Assembly (NCBI GenBank): GCA_037957365.1
Contig: JARHVA010004091.1
Span: forward strand, 937,001-1,001,000
Reading direction: 5' to 3'
DNA from: Torreya grandis
Taxonomy: Eukaryota; Streptophyta; Pinopsida; Cupressales; Taxaceae
Length of the DNA: 64,000 nt
The position numbers and the translations under genes were made by a program. This document shows, one piece after another, positions 1 through 10,979 of this stretch. Below the pieces are notes generated by a model. The model had not been told where the DNA came from. It saw nothing but the letters and a program-made list of their open reading frames with translations, and did no database searches. Numbering within the stretch: position 1 is the stretch's first letter; every line of letters starts with the position of its first letter.

Positions 1-1321
1 GCTCACCTACCTTCTAACCTTGAACCCATTCAACCCAAACCAATATTCTGCATCCTTTCCCATACATAACCCCCTAACTCATCAAGATCAATTTCATCAT
101 TCCTTAATGTGGTCACCCTAATCAATTGATACATCATGGCTAAAAAAGATAATTTCATCTTATGGCTATTAGATATGGTTGCTCAACTTCCCAATTATGT
201 TGAGCCCAAAATCCTAAGTCTCCTCCCAAGTAAGTCCATGATAAACCCTTATCCCCATCCCATTCCATTCCACCATCCACTTGTCATTGTCCTAGTCATG
301 GTCTTCCTAGTTCACAAATTTCTTTATTTAATAATTACCATGATGAAAACCCATAGCTAGTATTCTTGTGGATCCTTGAGATGGGTGTCCAATTTCCCAA
401 AGGTCTTGACCCCTTCAACTCACCTTACCCTTAGTTCATACCCATCCATATCCAACTCCTCAATCCACTATTCATAACCCATCATCTACTCTTCCTACAC
501 TAGGAAATGGAATCCAATCTTGGCCACCCCATCCACTACCAGTCCATACACCAGGTCACATCAATAACCATCTGATATATAGTCTAATGCTTTCACATAT
601 AAGTCACAAAGTGAAGTGGGTTCTTATACTCCCCTTCCTATGTCCTTAAAAGCCCTTTTCTAATAACTTTTCATTGATAACATGATGGTCTATCCACCCA
701 TAAGACATCTTGATCCCACCAAGCTTAATCCCTATGGATATAAATATAATCAATATTGTGTATATCACTAAATTTGGGGGCATACCATGAATCAATGTCA
801 TGATTTCTAAGATTATGTCCAATCCCTCATTGACCATGGTAACATAAAAATCAAGCATGAACCATATGATTCTATATCCCTAGGTAAATAAGAAGAGGAA
901 TGCCAAGATTCCATTCCTAATCATGATCAATCCCTTCTTGCCTCAAGCTAAGGTTAATACACCACATCCATATTTCATGGTCCCCCCAACTTTGACAAAT
1001 CTTCCATAAAAAATGAGTTTATTTCTTATACACTGAATCTTCTCATGTATCATGAGACCTTCCATGGGCCTATCTTTTCCAAATCCATTGTTTATTTATC
1101 ATCTTCCCCTCATGCATCATATTACAAACCCCTCATTGAGAGGTCACTTGTGGACAATGACTCTTCTAATGGTAGCATAACGTCATCAGGTTCATGTTCA
1201 ACATCAATATCTAAATTAGATTCTTCATAAAAAACATCATCCATAATAAATATTATAATAGATGATGATAAATGTCTTCCATTATAAAGATACCCAAAAT
1301 TTGGATGATAACCAGTCACCC

Positions 1322-2239
1322 AACATATCTTTTGATCGTAATTAGGATGATGAGTTCATAACTAAGTTCTTACAAGCTCTATCTGTCAAATATCTTCAAA
1401 GTAGATCTGATCTTACCTTAGATGCTTATCTTTTAGAAAGTCTTAGTAATCCTTTTGAGACTCTTGAGGACACCTTTTCCAACATTGAGGTGAGGGCTCC
1501 TAGTGACCTCTATGAGGACTATGATTCCCATTATCCCCTTAATCCATCACACAGTATTAATCATCCACCTTTCCCCCATAATCCCTATATCTCACTCCAT
1601 GAAGGGAATAAATAGGAACATGCATCATTGGATTCCCCTTTGCATAAAACAATATATGCAATAAATACAAAGGTCCAAGACCATACTCCAAAAGTCATAA
1701 ATCATGATGAAATCAAATCTAATCTATTAAGTCAAAATAAAGAGCATTCAAATCATCGACCTAATAAAAAAATGTCTTATCCTAGTGAAGCCTAAGATCA
1801 AAAACTAAGGGAATGTCAAAGTCAAAATAATAATCATCTATCAAGTCAAAAATCAATCTCATATAGTGAAGCACAAAATTTGGTACCAAATGGCGATCAA
1901 AGTCAAACCCAATTAGCAAATCAAAAGAATGTCAAAAGTAATAATTGTATGGTTGACCATCCTCTCAATGTTTGGATCAAAGAATTAGTAAATCAAAAGG
2001 TCTTGGATCGCTTAATCTCATGTCACCAATCTAAGGAATCCCCTGCACTATATCCAATGGTGTATGCAACTATCAAACCTCATTTCTCCTCCTCATCTCA
2101 TCATATCATCCATCATGATCATATCTCTCTTTCACGTCCTACATCCCATCATCACAATCATGACATACTCATATCTATACCATATATCAAATACCTAGGA
2201 AACATTATCCCTCATACGGTTATAAAGACACCTGGTTAA
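1322..2239 (+). pseudogene. Decayed coding frame of unknown function, probably transposon-derived
   Basis: One frame stays coherent over about 305 codons with only three stops (TAG at 1343, TAG at 1613, TAA at 1793); the last 119 codons (1880-2239) are open. The implied protein is hydrophilic, rich in Ser, Asn, His and Gln. An acidic patch in the first half is followed by a repeat-like Gln/Ser/Asn stretch and then a His-rich tail. I recognise no domain: there is no zinc knuckle, protease triad or polymerase motif. Its position upstream of a probable 3' LTR suggests a retrotransposon protein or an extra ORF, but a degraded host gene cannot be excluded. A start codon cannot be chosen because the frame runs in from the left without a clear ATG. 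Confidence 0.4.
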
Positions 2240-3140
2240 AATGTTTGAAAGATGTTCTATCAAGAATAAATAAAGGCCATTGAGACATTAATACATCTAG
2301 TAGTGATAAAATGGTCCAAGAATCACATATGTATAGAATAGCTGTTGGTTGAAGATCTGTGTAGTATTGACATTCTTACATCTCACCCTTATCTAATATA
2401 TTGAGATGCCCAAAATCCAAAATCCAAAAAAAATCATCCAATGGTGAAAACCAGTCTTCTAGCACCTTGGTAAAATATCACGATAAAAACTGGTTTATGA
2501 TGTCATGGTAAAATAATCAATTGTCCGCATTTTACCTCAACACTTGGGGGCAAAATCCCTCATGTCATCCATGTCTATTTTATCCCTTGGACCATTATCC
2601 CTATCCATTATATACCATCATATTGTGCATCATATCTCTCTTTCAATCCTATCTTGACCTTTTTAAGGGAATGGAATTCATTTTTATAAATGTTCTAGAA
2701 TCATCTTGGCACATCCTCCAATGGACATTTAGATAACTAAACATATGGCTCCTTCACAATGTGGTTATTGGCAATCCTTAGTCCCTTCTTCCTTGGTCCT
2801 CATCCCCTTTTTAGCATCATCCTACTTTTATCATCCCATCCATCATTCCATCTATCCTTATCCTAGTTTCTAGGCTTGGTATTCCCTTTGCTAGTAATCT
2901 CATTTGTATATTGTACATACATATTCCAAAAATCCCTAAATTTTGAAATACTCTAAAAACCCTAAAAATCATAAAATTTGAAAATATAGAAAATAGTCCA
3001 TAGTGTCTTGTCTCATGCCTATTCCCCTAGTCATATCCATCTCCATGAATTTTATCTTTCATAATCACGTCATCCATCCTCATATTCTCAACTAGGGACA
3101 AATCTAGTCTATAGCGAGCTAACATTGACCTAGTCTCACT

Positions 3141-3380
3141 TTCGCCTAATCAATCCTAATCCAAATCCAAGTTCACATATCTAAATCCTTCTCCAAGTCC
3201 ATCACCTAGTTCCAGTATATATCCACATCCATATCCTTACCTAATTCGTAATCCCAATCATGCTCATCCTATCCAAATACATGTCTATTCCAAATCCAAG
3301 TCTATCCTAAGTCCACAATTACATCATGATCATCCTATCAAAATCCAAGTCTATCCTCAATCCACAATGATATCATAACC
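3141..3380. repeat. Degenerate CCAAATCC/CCATATCC-rich minisatellite
   Basis: Short pyrimidine-rich words (ccaaatccaag, ccatatcc, aagtctatcct) recur irregularly. Two clearer copies of a roughly 47-57 bp unit begin near 3295 and 3342, each starting with ccaagtctatcct followed by a tccacaat word. It lies in the presumed 3' untranslated part of the old element, where such repeats often arise. Confidence 0.4.
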
Positions 3381-3962
3381 AACTTCATCCAACTCATCAC
3401 CTAATCAATCATCCCATTATCTCTAGTATAGGCCATTAGATAAGGCATAATGACATTTCATGTAAATACTTGTGTGTGTCATTTATCTATTCTTTGACTT
3501 GTTTGAATGTCTTTAATTAGGTATGTATCTGTTTATCTTATGATCATCTATGATTCCTTTTAATCTTGAATCATGTCATTTTTTGTCTATTGGGTAATGA
3601 ACGAGGATGTTATGAAGTCACCAAAGCTATAATAATTCTTATAAGTTCCCTCGATGATGCATAGTTTGCTATTTTCCCATGAACTTTGGCAAAATATCCC
3701 ATTGGTCATGCTTATATCATGGGGCATCTTGTCAAGTGCTATATTTTATCAGATTCTTTAGACTATGATGAGCCTTATGACAGTTGTGATGGCTTGATCA
3801 CCTGCACTCTCATCATTCATATATTTGTTACATGATACTTATTCCCATCACTAATCTAATCCTCTTGACCCATTCAACTAAAATCTAATGTCTTATCCTC
3901 GTAATCCTCATCTCATCATCTAAGTTACATCCTATAATAACTAACATCAACCTTTAATCACT

Positions 3963-3963
<1 letters not shown>

Positions 3964-4052
<89 letters not shown>

Positions 4053-4053
4053 A
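3964..4053. repeat. (TCA)n microsatellite
   Basis: About 30 uninterrupted TCA units, with a second short run at 4064-4079. Surrounding sequence is already CAT-rich, so the tract probably grew from it. Confidence 0.97.
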
Positions 4054-5042
4054 TTTTACTCCCTCATCATCATCATCTATCCTCTAGTGAGAACTACATC
4101 AACCTGATGTCTTTTCAGACAATGTAGGCAACACTTGGCCACTTTTTAGTGTCCAAGGATAGCTTAACCATTATCACTTCTTTCCTCATTATTTGTTATC
4201 ACATTTATCTTGTCTTTCATCATCCTCAAGTCCCTAATCAATCAAAATTCTTGAGCTATAATATCTATCATTCATCAATTGGTTTATTGATCAATCACCA
4301 TCCTCAAAATCATCTCCTTAATACTTTTCATCAATCGCTTGTACCTGTTGAGTGGGCCTAACAAGTTGCAACATTCATATTTTCTTCATCTATCATCTAT
4401 TATCGATGATTAATTAGTTCATCCTTTAAATTTTATGGTTTCCTCTTTCAATTGGGGAATGACATAAAGCATAACTTTATCATCATATTATGGCTCATTG
4501 AGTTGATCCAATGTAGTCTATTGGTCACTCGATCACATCATTATTATTATTCAACTCCATCATGTCATCTAAATTTAGTTTTGAGTTACACCCATAACTA
4601 ATATTATCAAATCATTATATCTCCTGGCCTATAACTCTCCTTTGCATGCATTGTTGTTTGGGATAGGTCTAAAGCTTGTGTCCTTTTAATCTTATCATCT
4701 TCATGTTATGTTTGATTTCCCCTTGGGATGTGTCAATAACCATGACACAGTCATCTCTACTCCCTGTGTATGTGTCTTTTCCAAGGGCATCATCAATATG
4801 TAACTCATTTCTCAAGTCGAATTCATCTTCTATCTCATATTTGACATCCCATCCCCTTGTCTATCCATCTCATCCCACCTATTATTTATTTTTTCGAGTG
4901 GACATTTGTCTCATTATTCTCTGCATGTACCTTTAAGAGGGCATCATATCCATTAATCTCATTTACTAATATTCATCCATGACATGATTTTTATTTGAAA
5001 GACCATTACTCCTTCCACTTCATCCACTTGCAATGCACTTTT

Positions 5043-5056
5043 AAAGAGGGGTAAAA
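5043..5056 (+). other. Polypurine tract of the old LTR element
   Basis: The tract aaagaggggtaaaa is immediately followed by TG at 5057, the expected layout for plus-strand priming next to a 3' LTR. The following TGTATGCACATAA resembles the LTR start TGTATACACATAA at 41187. Confidence 0.5.
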
Positions 5057-5314
5057 TGTATGCACATAAATATTCTCACTTCCTTCATCATCACTAATAT
5101 TACTATTAGTCATTACTAATTCCACTTATCTAATTTATCTCATCTAATCCCATCCTAAAGCCACCCCTTCTAATCATTTATCTCATATCCCCCATAAATA
5201 TTTAGTCATTCTCTAACTATTGTCTTATACCACTTCTTCATTAACTCCCTTAATCATATTTTATCTTATCCTAATCCCCACTTATCTATTAATTAGAAAT
5301 TTTAATTTTCTATG
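5057..5314 (+). repeat. 3' LTR, left fragment (split by the tandem array)
   Basis: It begins TGTATGCACATAAATATTC after a polypurine tract and has the same CT- and AT-rich composition as the sequence resuming after 15997 (runs of ctatctcat, ctaatcc, ccctaat). It stops where the tandem array starts, and its last five bases (ctatg, 5310-5314) act as the array's target duplication. No intact copy of this LTR is in the window, so the assignment rests on the purine tract, the start motif and the continuity with 15998-16620. Confidence 0.5.
5310..5314. other. Target-site duplication, left copy, of the array
   Basis: ctatg here and ccatg at 15993-15997 flank the array, matching at four of five bases. 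Five bases is the usual size for plant LTR elements. Confidence 0.6.
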
Positions 5315-5676
5315 TGATCTGAGCAACACTTTAGGTAATAATTCAGGTGATGATTCTACCCCAATTGGTGGTATAACTTCTAAGAGTCATAACTTTTGAA
5401 TCATAGCTCTATTTTACTCCTCGTTTGAACCTTTGGAAAGATAAGAATGAGGAGAATGTGATGAGATGGTACAAGATAAATTTAGTGGGTTTTGACTCTC
5501 GAAAACCCAAAGGAAGTGCCCCAAATTTCAATTTTAGTAGTGTAGTGTAAAAATAGTATGTTTCTAAAAATAGTAATTTCTTAAATTATGTGTTATTGTA
5601 ATTTGTGGAATTTGAATCATTTCATCTCCCTCGAGATTGGTGACCTTCCACATATTATTTCTACCTTTAAAATAGG

Positions 5677-5688
5677 TATAAATAAAGA
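5677..5688 (+). promoter_or_regulatory. TATA box of array LTR 1
   Basis: gtataaataaag lies about 165 bp before the LTR end and is conserved in the other four LTRs. It is the most plausible core promoter of the element. Confidence 0.5.
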
Positions 5689-5712
5689 TGTATCCTGAAA
5701 AGGAAATGAGAC

Positions 5713-5781
5713 ATCTCTTCCCAGAGATAGACATATGTTGTATCTACAATTTTGAGAAATAAAACATCTCTTCTCAGAGAT
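5713..5781 (+). other. Twin hairpins in the LTR R/U5 region
   Basis: Two copies of an inverted repeat: atctct-tccc-agagat at 5713-5728 and atctct-tctc-agagat at 5766-5781, 53 bp apart. Both lie downstream of the TATA box, hence probably in the transcript. Equivalent pairs occur in the other four LTRs with some mismatches. Confidence 0.6.
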
Positions 5782-5843
5782 AGCATTATTATTTGTGTGT
5801 TTTTTAAATATTATTCAACCAAGACTTCTGAGTTTTGGATTTG

Positions 5844-5855
5844 TGGTATTAGATC
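5844..5855 (+). other. Primer binding site, unit 1
   Basis: tggtattagatc is a mutated match to the plant initiator tRNA-Met site TGGTATCAGAGC. The other units have ttgtatcaaag, ttatatcag and tgttatcaaag at the same place. Confidence 0.65.
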
Positions 5856-5884
5856 AATTTCTATTAAGAGTGTACAATCTTGAG

Positions 5885-7870
5885 AATGAGGTCAAACTAT
5901 AGGAAGCTTGGGTGGAAAATACAAGATCTAGTAGATTATCCACCTATTTACTCCAAATGACCTCAAATTATGAACAACACCGAGACATCCGATCATTTCA
6001 AGGAAATGGTGAATGAAGCCCTCCATAAATAGCAAGATTAGATACTAAAAATATTCACCCAAATTCTCCAACAAATCCTGATGGGAAATTTTGTCTCCTC
6101 ATCTACACCCCCCCATCCTTTCAGTGCCTTAACACCCTTCAAGGTTCAGGTGAATTTTTATATCCCTACATTTGAAGGCAAAATCAATACTAATGTATTA
6201 AAAAATTAGTTGGATCAATTGTCTTCCTATTTTTCTATAAATAAACTCACCGATGAAGAGAAGATCACTTTTTCTCTTTTGAAAGCGTCATTGCCTGTCA
6301 AAAATTGTTGGGAAGTGTATAAGAAGAGGTTTAGTATGGATGATATTGGCAATGAGGTAGAACCTACCTGAAATGATTTCATAGAAGATATAAAGGAGTA
6401 ATAGTACCCCATTATGCATATGATGTTCTATATATACAGTGGCAATAACTTCACCAAGGTAAGGAACAATCTATTTGAGATTACACTAATATTTTTCATC
6501 CCTGTTTGTGAGATTGGGCATCCAAAAAAGTGAGAAACATAAGGTTCTCAAATACCATGATGGAGTACAATGGTACATATAGGGGGAAATGAAACTCTTC
6601 AATTTGGAAAACCTCAATGAAACTTACAAGTTCATGGCGAAAAATGAGTAGAAGTATGAAAGAAAGAATATGAAGAGTTAGCCTTCAAAATGGAAAAAGG
6701 AATTATAAGATAAACAACCCTAGAAGGGAAAAACTGGAAAATAGTGTGATTACCATAAAATTAGAACTCATTCTAAATAAGAATGGTGAGCCATCAAGTC
6801 CCTACTTTTTGAGTCACAATCCTCAACATCTATTGGTCTACCTCATACACACCCTACAGTCGAAGAAAATGAAGAAGATATTGTAGATGTTGAGCCTGAT
6901 GCCATTGTTGCTTCATCACAGACCCAAGAGGAAAGGAAAGATGTTAAGGAAAGGTTATTTCACTCTATGTTATGGGTGAAAGGTAAGCCTCTACAATTCA
7001 TTCTTGATAGTGGGATTCAAAATAATTTAATCTCTACTAATGTTGTGAAAGTCTAAATCTATCCATGAAGCCTCACCTAAAGCCATACAGTATTGGATGG
7101 TTGAGTCCAGGGATAAAACTCCATGTCACCCACCAATGTCTTCTTTCATATGCAATAAAACCTTTCCAAGATGAGGTCTTGTGTGATGTGGTCAATCTAG
7201 ATGTTTGTGATGTATTCCTTGGTCAGCCATTCATGTATGATCAACATTGAATACATAAATCAAGAAACTGATGGATCACCCTAACCCTTAACACATATTG
7301 CTACAGGGTACCATAGGTACCAACTTCTACATTTGTCTCCTTGATTAGTACTAAGAAATTTGTTCCATTTTTGGTCAAGCCATAATAATCCAAAAGGGTC
7401 GATATTACAGCATTGACTACACAATCAACACAACAATAGAAGAAAATGGATACCAAGATAATGAAATTCATGACCTTCCATCTAGAGACTGATGGTGAAA
7501 TAGAAATGGTAAACAATCAGACCCTACATAGATCCATAAAGCATAGTCCATTCCATGTATGTATCAGGTTCCATCCCATGACACCAAATGATGTAGCCAT
7601 TCCATATCATTCACCTCTATTAAACGCTTCAATCATAGTAGAAAAATTGGACATTGGTGAGCTTGATTCATTTATTTTTGATCTAGTAGAGGAGGATAAG
7701 ATTGTGGATACCTAGATAAAAACAACAAGAGGGTGCTCTATTCCACTTTATGCATAGGTCAAGAGGGGCAAGATTAGCCACCAAGGTGAGTGCCTCACAT
7801 GGAATCAAATCAAAACACAACTGCCACACTTGATGATGAATCTTGATGCAATGGGTACCATTGCTTCTCA
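5885..7870 (+). pseudogene. gag-protease-integrase remnant, unit 1
   Basis: Decayed polyprotein of the first unit. In order it shows a retrotransposon gag region (from about 6160) with conserved Trp and Tyr positions; a CX2HX4H zinc-knuckle remnant near 6744, cut by a stop before its last Cys; and a retropepsin with Asp-Ser-Gly at 7005-7013. The open stretch 7065-7250 matches the second half of Ty3/gypsy proteases, including an Ile/Phe-Leu-Gly-Gln-Pro ending. After a short spacer, the open frame 7446-7715 contains Thr-Asp-Gly (about 7488) followed by a Val-Asn-Asn, the conserved HPxTDGQ region of integrase, and continues to the next LTR. RT, RNase H and the front of integrase are absent. Many stops and frameshifts make it non-functional. 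Confidence 0.8.
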
Positions 7871-7882
7871 AGTAGGGAGGAA

Positions 7883-8406
7883 TTATTTGAGCAACACTTC
7901 AAGTGATAATTCGAGCGATGATTCTACCTGAATCCATGGTAGAACTTACGGGAGTCATAACTTTTGAACCATAGCTCCATTTTACTCCCTATTTGAACCA
8001 TTAGAAATATAAGAATGGGGATAGTGGCTGAAATGGGATGATCTTCACTCAATGGGTTTTGACCCCATAAAACCCAATGGAAGTACCCCAAATTTCAATT
8101 TGAGTAGTGCAGTCTAAAATAGTAAGTTTCTATAAATAGCAATTTCTCAACTTCTATGTTGTTGTAATTTGTGTAAGTCAAACCATTTCATCTCCCTCAA
8201 TATTAGTGACCTTCCACATCCTCCTCCTACCTTAAAAATACATATAAATGAATATTTATCCTAAAAATGAAATGAGACATCTCTTCCTAGAGATAGGCAT
8301 ATGTTATATCTTGATTTGAGCAATGAAACATCTTTTCTCAAAGATAAAATTATTATTTGTGTGTTTTTGAAGTATTCGTCAACCAAGACTTCTAAGTTTT
8401 GTATTA
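7883..8406 (+). repeat. Array LTR 2
   Basis: About 524 bp, shared by units 1 and 2. The start is eroded (ttatttga for tgatctgg). It is preceded by the purine tract agtagggaggaa (7871-7882) and ends at gtatta before ttgtatcaaag. Its second hairpin reads atcttt-tctc-aaagat (8330-8345), a paired change relative to the other LTRs. Confidence 0.83.
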
Positions 8407-10451
8407 GTTGTATCAAAGTGGTTTATCTTAAGAGTGTATGATCCCAAGGATGAGGTCAGACTATAGAAATCCTAGGTGGAAAATACAAGATCCAACAGAC
8501 TATCCACCTATTCACTCCAAATGACCTCAAATGGCAGACAACACTAAGACACCCATTCATTTCAAGGAACTAGTGAATGAAGCCCTCCAGTAGTAGCAAG
8601 CATAGATATAATAACAAGTTATCCAAATTCTCCAATAAATGCTGATGAGAAATTCTAGCTCCTCAACTACATCTCCAAATCCTTTTAGTGCATCAACACC
8701 CTTCATGGTTTAGGTGAATTTTGATATCCCTACATTTGAGTGCAAAATCAATGTTGATGTAGTAGAAAATTGGTTGGAATAATTGTCTACCTATTTTTCT
8801 ATAAATAAAATAGCTGATGAAGATAAGATTACTTTTGCTCTTTTGAAAGCATCATTGCCTATCGAAAATTGGTGGGAAGTATGCTAGAAGAGGTTCAGTA
8901 TGGATGATATTGGCCTTGAGGTAGAACCTACCTAAAGGAATGATTTTATAGAAGTTGTAAAGGAAGAATACTACCCAATTAGAGTATATGATGATCTATA
9001 TATATAGTAGCAACAACATGGCCAAGGTAAGGAATAGTCTGTTTAAGATTACACTGACATTTTTTATTCCCTGTATGTGAGATTGGGCATCTAGGATATT
9101 GAGAAACATAAGGTTCTTAGATATCGAGGTGGAATACAATGGTACATATAGGGGGAAATGGAAGTCTTTAATTTGAAAACCCTCGGTGAAGCATACAAGT
9201 TCACGATAAATATTGAGAATAAGCATGAAAGAAAGAATATGAAGAGTCAGCCTTCAAAATGGAAAAGGGAATTCCAAGATAAGCAATCCCAGAAAGGAAA
9301 GATTGAGAAATGGTGTGATTACCATAAAAATAGAACTCACTCCAAAGAATAATGTTCAGCAATCAAGTCCCTACTTTCTAAGTCATAATCCTCAACATCT
9401 ACTACTCTACCTCATACACACCTTATAGTCGAAGAGAATGAAGATGATATTGTAGATCCTGAGCCTGATGCCATTGTTAATTAATCATAGACCCATGAGG
9501 AATGGCCAGATGACAAGGAAATTTTGTTTCACTCTAAGTTACAAGTGAAAGGTAAGCCTTTACATTTCATTCTTGATAGTGGGAGTCAAAATTTTTTATC
9601 TCTACTAATGTTGTAAAAAGTCTAAATATGTCCATGAAGCCTCACTCAAAGCCATAGAGTATTGGATGGTTGAGTCTAGGGATAAACCTTTGTGTTACCC
9701 ACCAATGTCTTCTCTAATATGCAATAAAACCTTTTCAAGATGAGATCTTGTGTGATGTGGTCAATCTGGATGTTTATGATGTACTCCTTGGTTAGCCATT
9801 CATGTATGATTAGCATGGCATCTATGAATAAAGCACTCAAAGGATCACCCTCACCCTTAGAACATGGTGCTCCAGGGTACTAGAGGTTCCACCTTCCACA
9901 TCTATCTCCTTGATTAGTGCCAAAAAATTCATTTTCATGGTGGTCAAACCACATAAATCCAAAAGGGTTGATGTTGCAGCCTTGACTACACAATCAACAC
10001 AACAACAAAAGCAAATGGATACAAAGCTAAGGAAATTCATAGCCTTCCATCCATAGAATGATAGTCAAATAGAAATGGTGAACAACTGGGCCCTGCATAG
10101 TTCCATAAAGCAAAATACATTCCATGTATGAATCAAGTTCCAACCCATGACACCAAATAACGTAGCCATTCCATATCATTTACCTCTAATGATCACTTCA
10201 ATCGTAATAAAACAAATGGACATTGGTGAGCTTGATTCATCAATTTTGGGTATAATAGAGGAAGATCAGGTTATGGATACCTGGATGAAAATAACAAGAG
10301 GGTGTTCTATTCCACTTTACCCAGAGGTCAAGAGGGGCAAGATTAGCCACCAAGGTGAGTGGCTCACTGGGAATCAAATCAAAACACAACTGCCACACTT
10401 GATGATGAATCTTGATGAAATGGAGACCATTGATTCTCAAGGAGGGAGGAA
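8407..10451 (+). pseudogene. gag-protease-integrase remnant, unit 2
   Basis: Same layout as unit 1. The best-preserved pieces are the end of gag with the CDYH...H zinc knuckle (open frame 9158-9352, ending at a stop just where the final Cys region should be), protease Asp-Ser-Gly at 9574-9582, and the integrase tail. The last open frame (10147-10536, 129 codons) runs through the polypurine tract into LTR 3, so its C-terminal part is LTR-derived. The Thr-Asp-Gly of unit 1 has become Asn-Asp-Ser near 10057. Stops differ from those in units 1, 3 and 4, showing that the units decayed independently after amplification. RT and RNase H are missing here too, so the deletion predates the array. Confidence 0.8.
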
Positions 10452-10979
10452 TGTTCTAGGAAACACCTCAAACAATAATTTGAGTGATGGCTATACTTCA
10501 ATCGGTGGTGGAACTTTCATGAGTCATAACTTTTGAAGCATAACTCCATTTTACTTCCCATTTGAACCATTAGAAAGATAAGAATGAGTGGAAAACGGTG
10601 AGATGGAATGAGATCTTCTTAGTGGGTTTTATCCCCTAAAAATTCAATGTAAGTGCCCCAAATTTCAATTTTAGTAGTGTAGTCTAAAAATAGTAAGTTT
10701 CTAAAAATAATAATTTCTTGAATTCTGTATTGTTGTAATTCATAGAAGTCAAACCATTTCATCTCCCTCAAGATTGGTGACTTTCTAAATCCTCCTCCTA
10801 CCTTCAAAATAGGTATAAATAAAGATGTATCCCAAAAATTAAATGAGGCATCTCTTCACAAATATAGGCATATGTTGTATCTACAATTTTGAGCAATAAA
10901 ATATCTCTTCTCAGAGATAACATTATTATTTGTGTATTTTTGAAATATTCTTCAACCAATACTTTTGAGTTTTGGATTA
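10452..10979 (+). repeat. Array LTR 3
   Basis: 528 bp, starting TGTTCTAGG after ggagggaggaa (10441-10451) and ending TTTTGGATTA at 10979. It keeps the TATA-like tataaataaag, the second hairpin intact and the first one mutated on its 3' arm. Confidence 0.85.

Larger units (their letters stand above)
1..5056 (+). mobile_element. Decayed 3' internal part of an old LTR retrotransposon
   Basis: This stretch has no open gene, but it reads as the 3' end of an old plus-strand element. It holds a broken coding frame (1322-2239), then about 2.8 kb of CAT- and CCA-rich low-complexity sequence with a TCA microsatellite. It ends in a purine tract (5043-5056) directly before a TG start (5057) that resembles the LTR start of the gypsy element at 41187. 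A long repetitive 3' region before the LTR is common in plant Ty3/gypsy elements. The element continues left of the window, so its 5' LTR cannot be compared. The family assignment is inference. Confidence 0.4.
5315..5842 (+). repeat. Array LTR 1
   Basis: 528 bp, beginning TGATCTGAG and ending near TTTTGGATT before the primer site. It contains a TATA-like gtataaataaag (about 5677), an AATAAA-type signal (about 5757) and two short hairpins (5713-5728, 5766-5781). Confidence 0.85.

Noticed and set aside
3964..4079. Regular short repeats considered as a CRISPR-like array
   Set aside because: Pure trinucleotide microsatellite with no spacers; the genome is eukaryotic.
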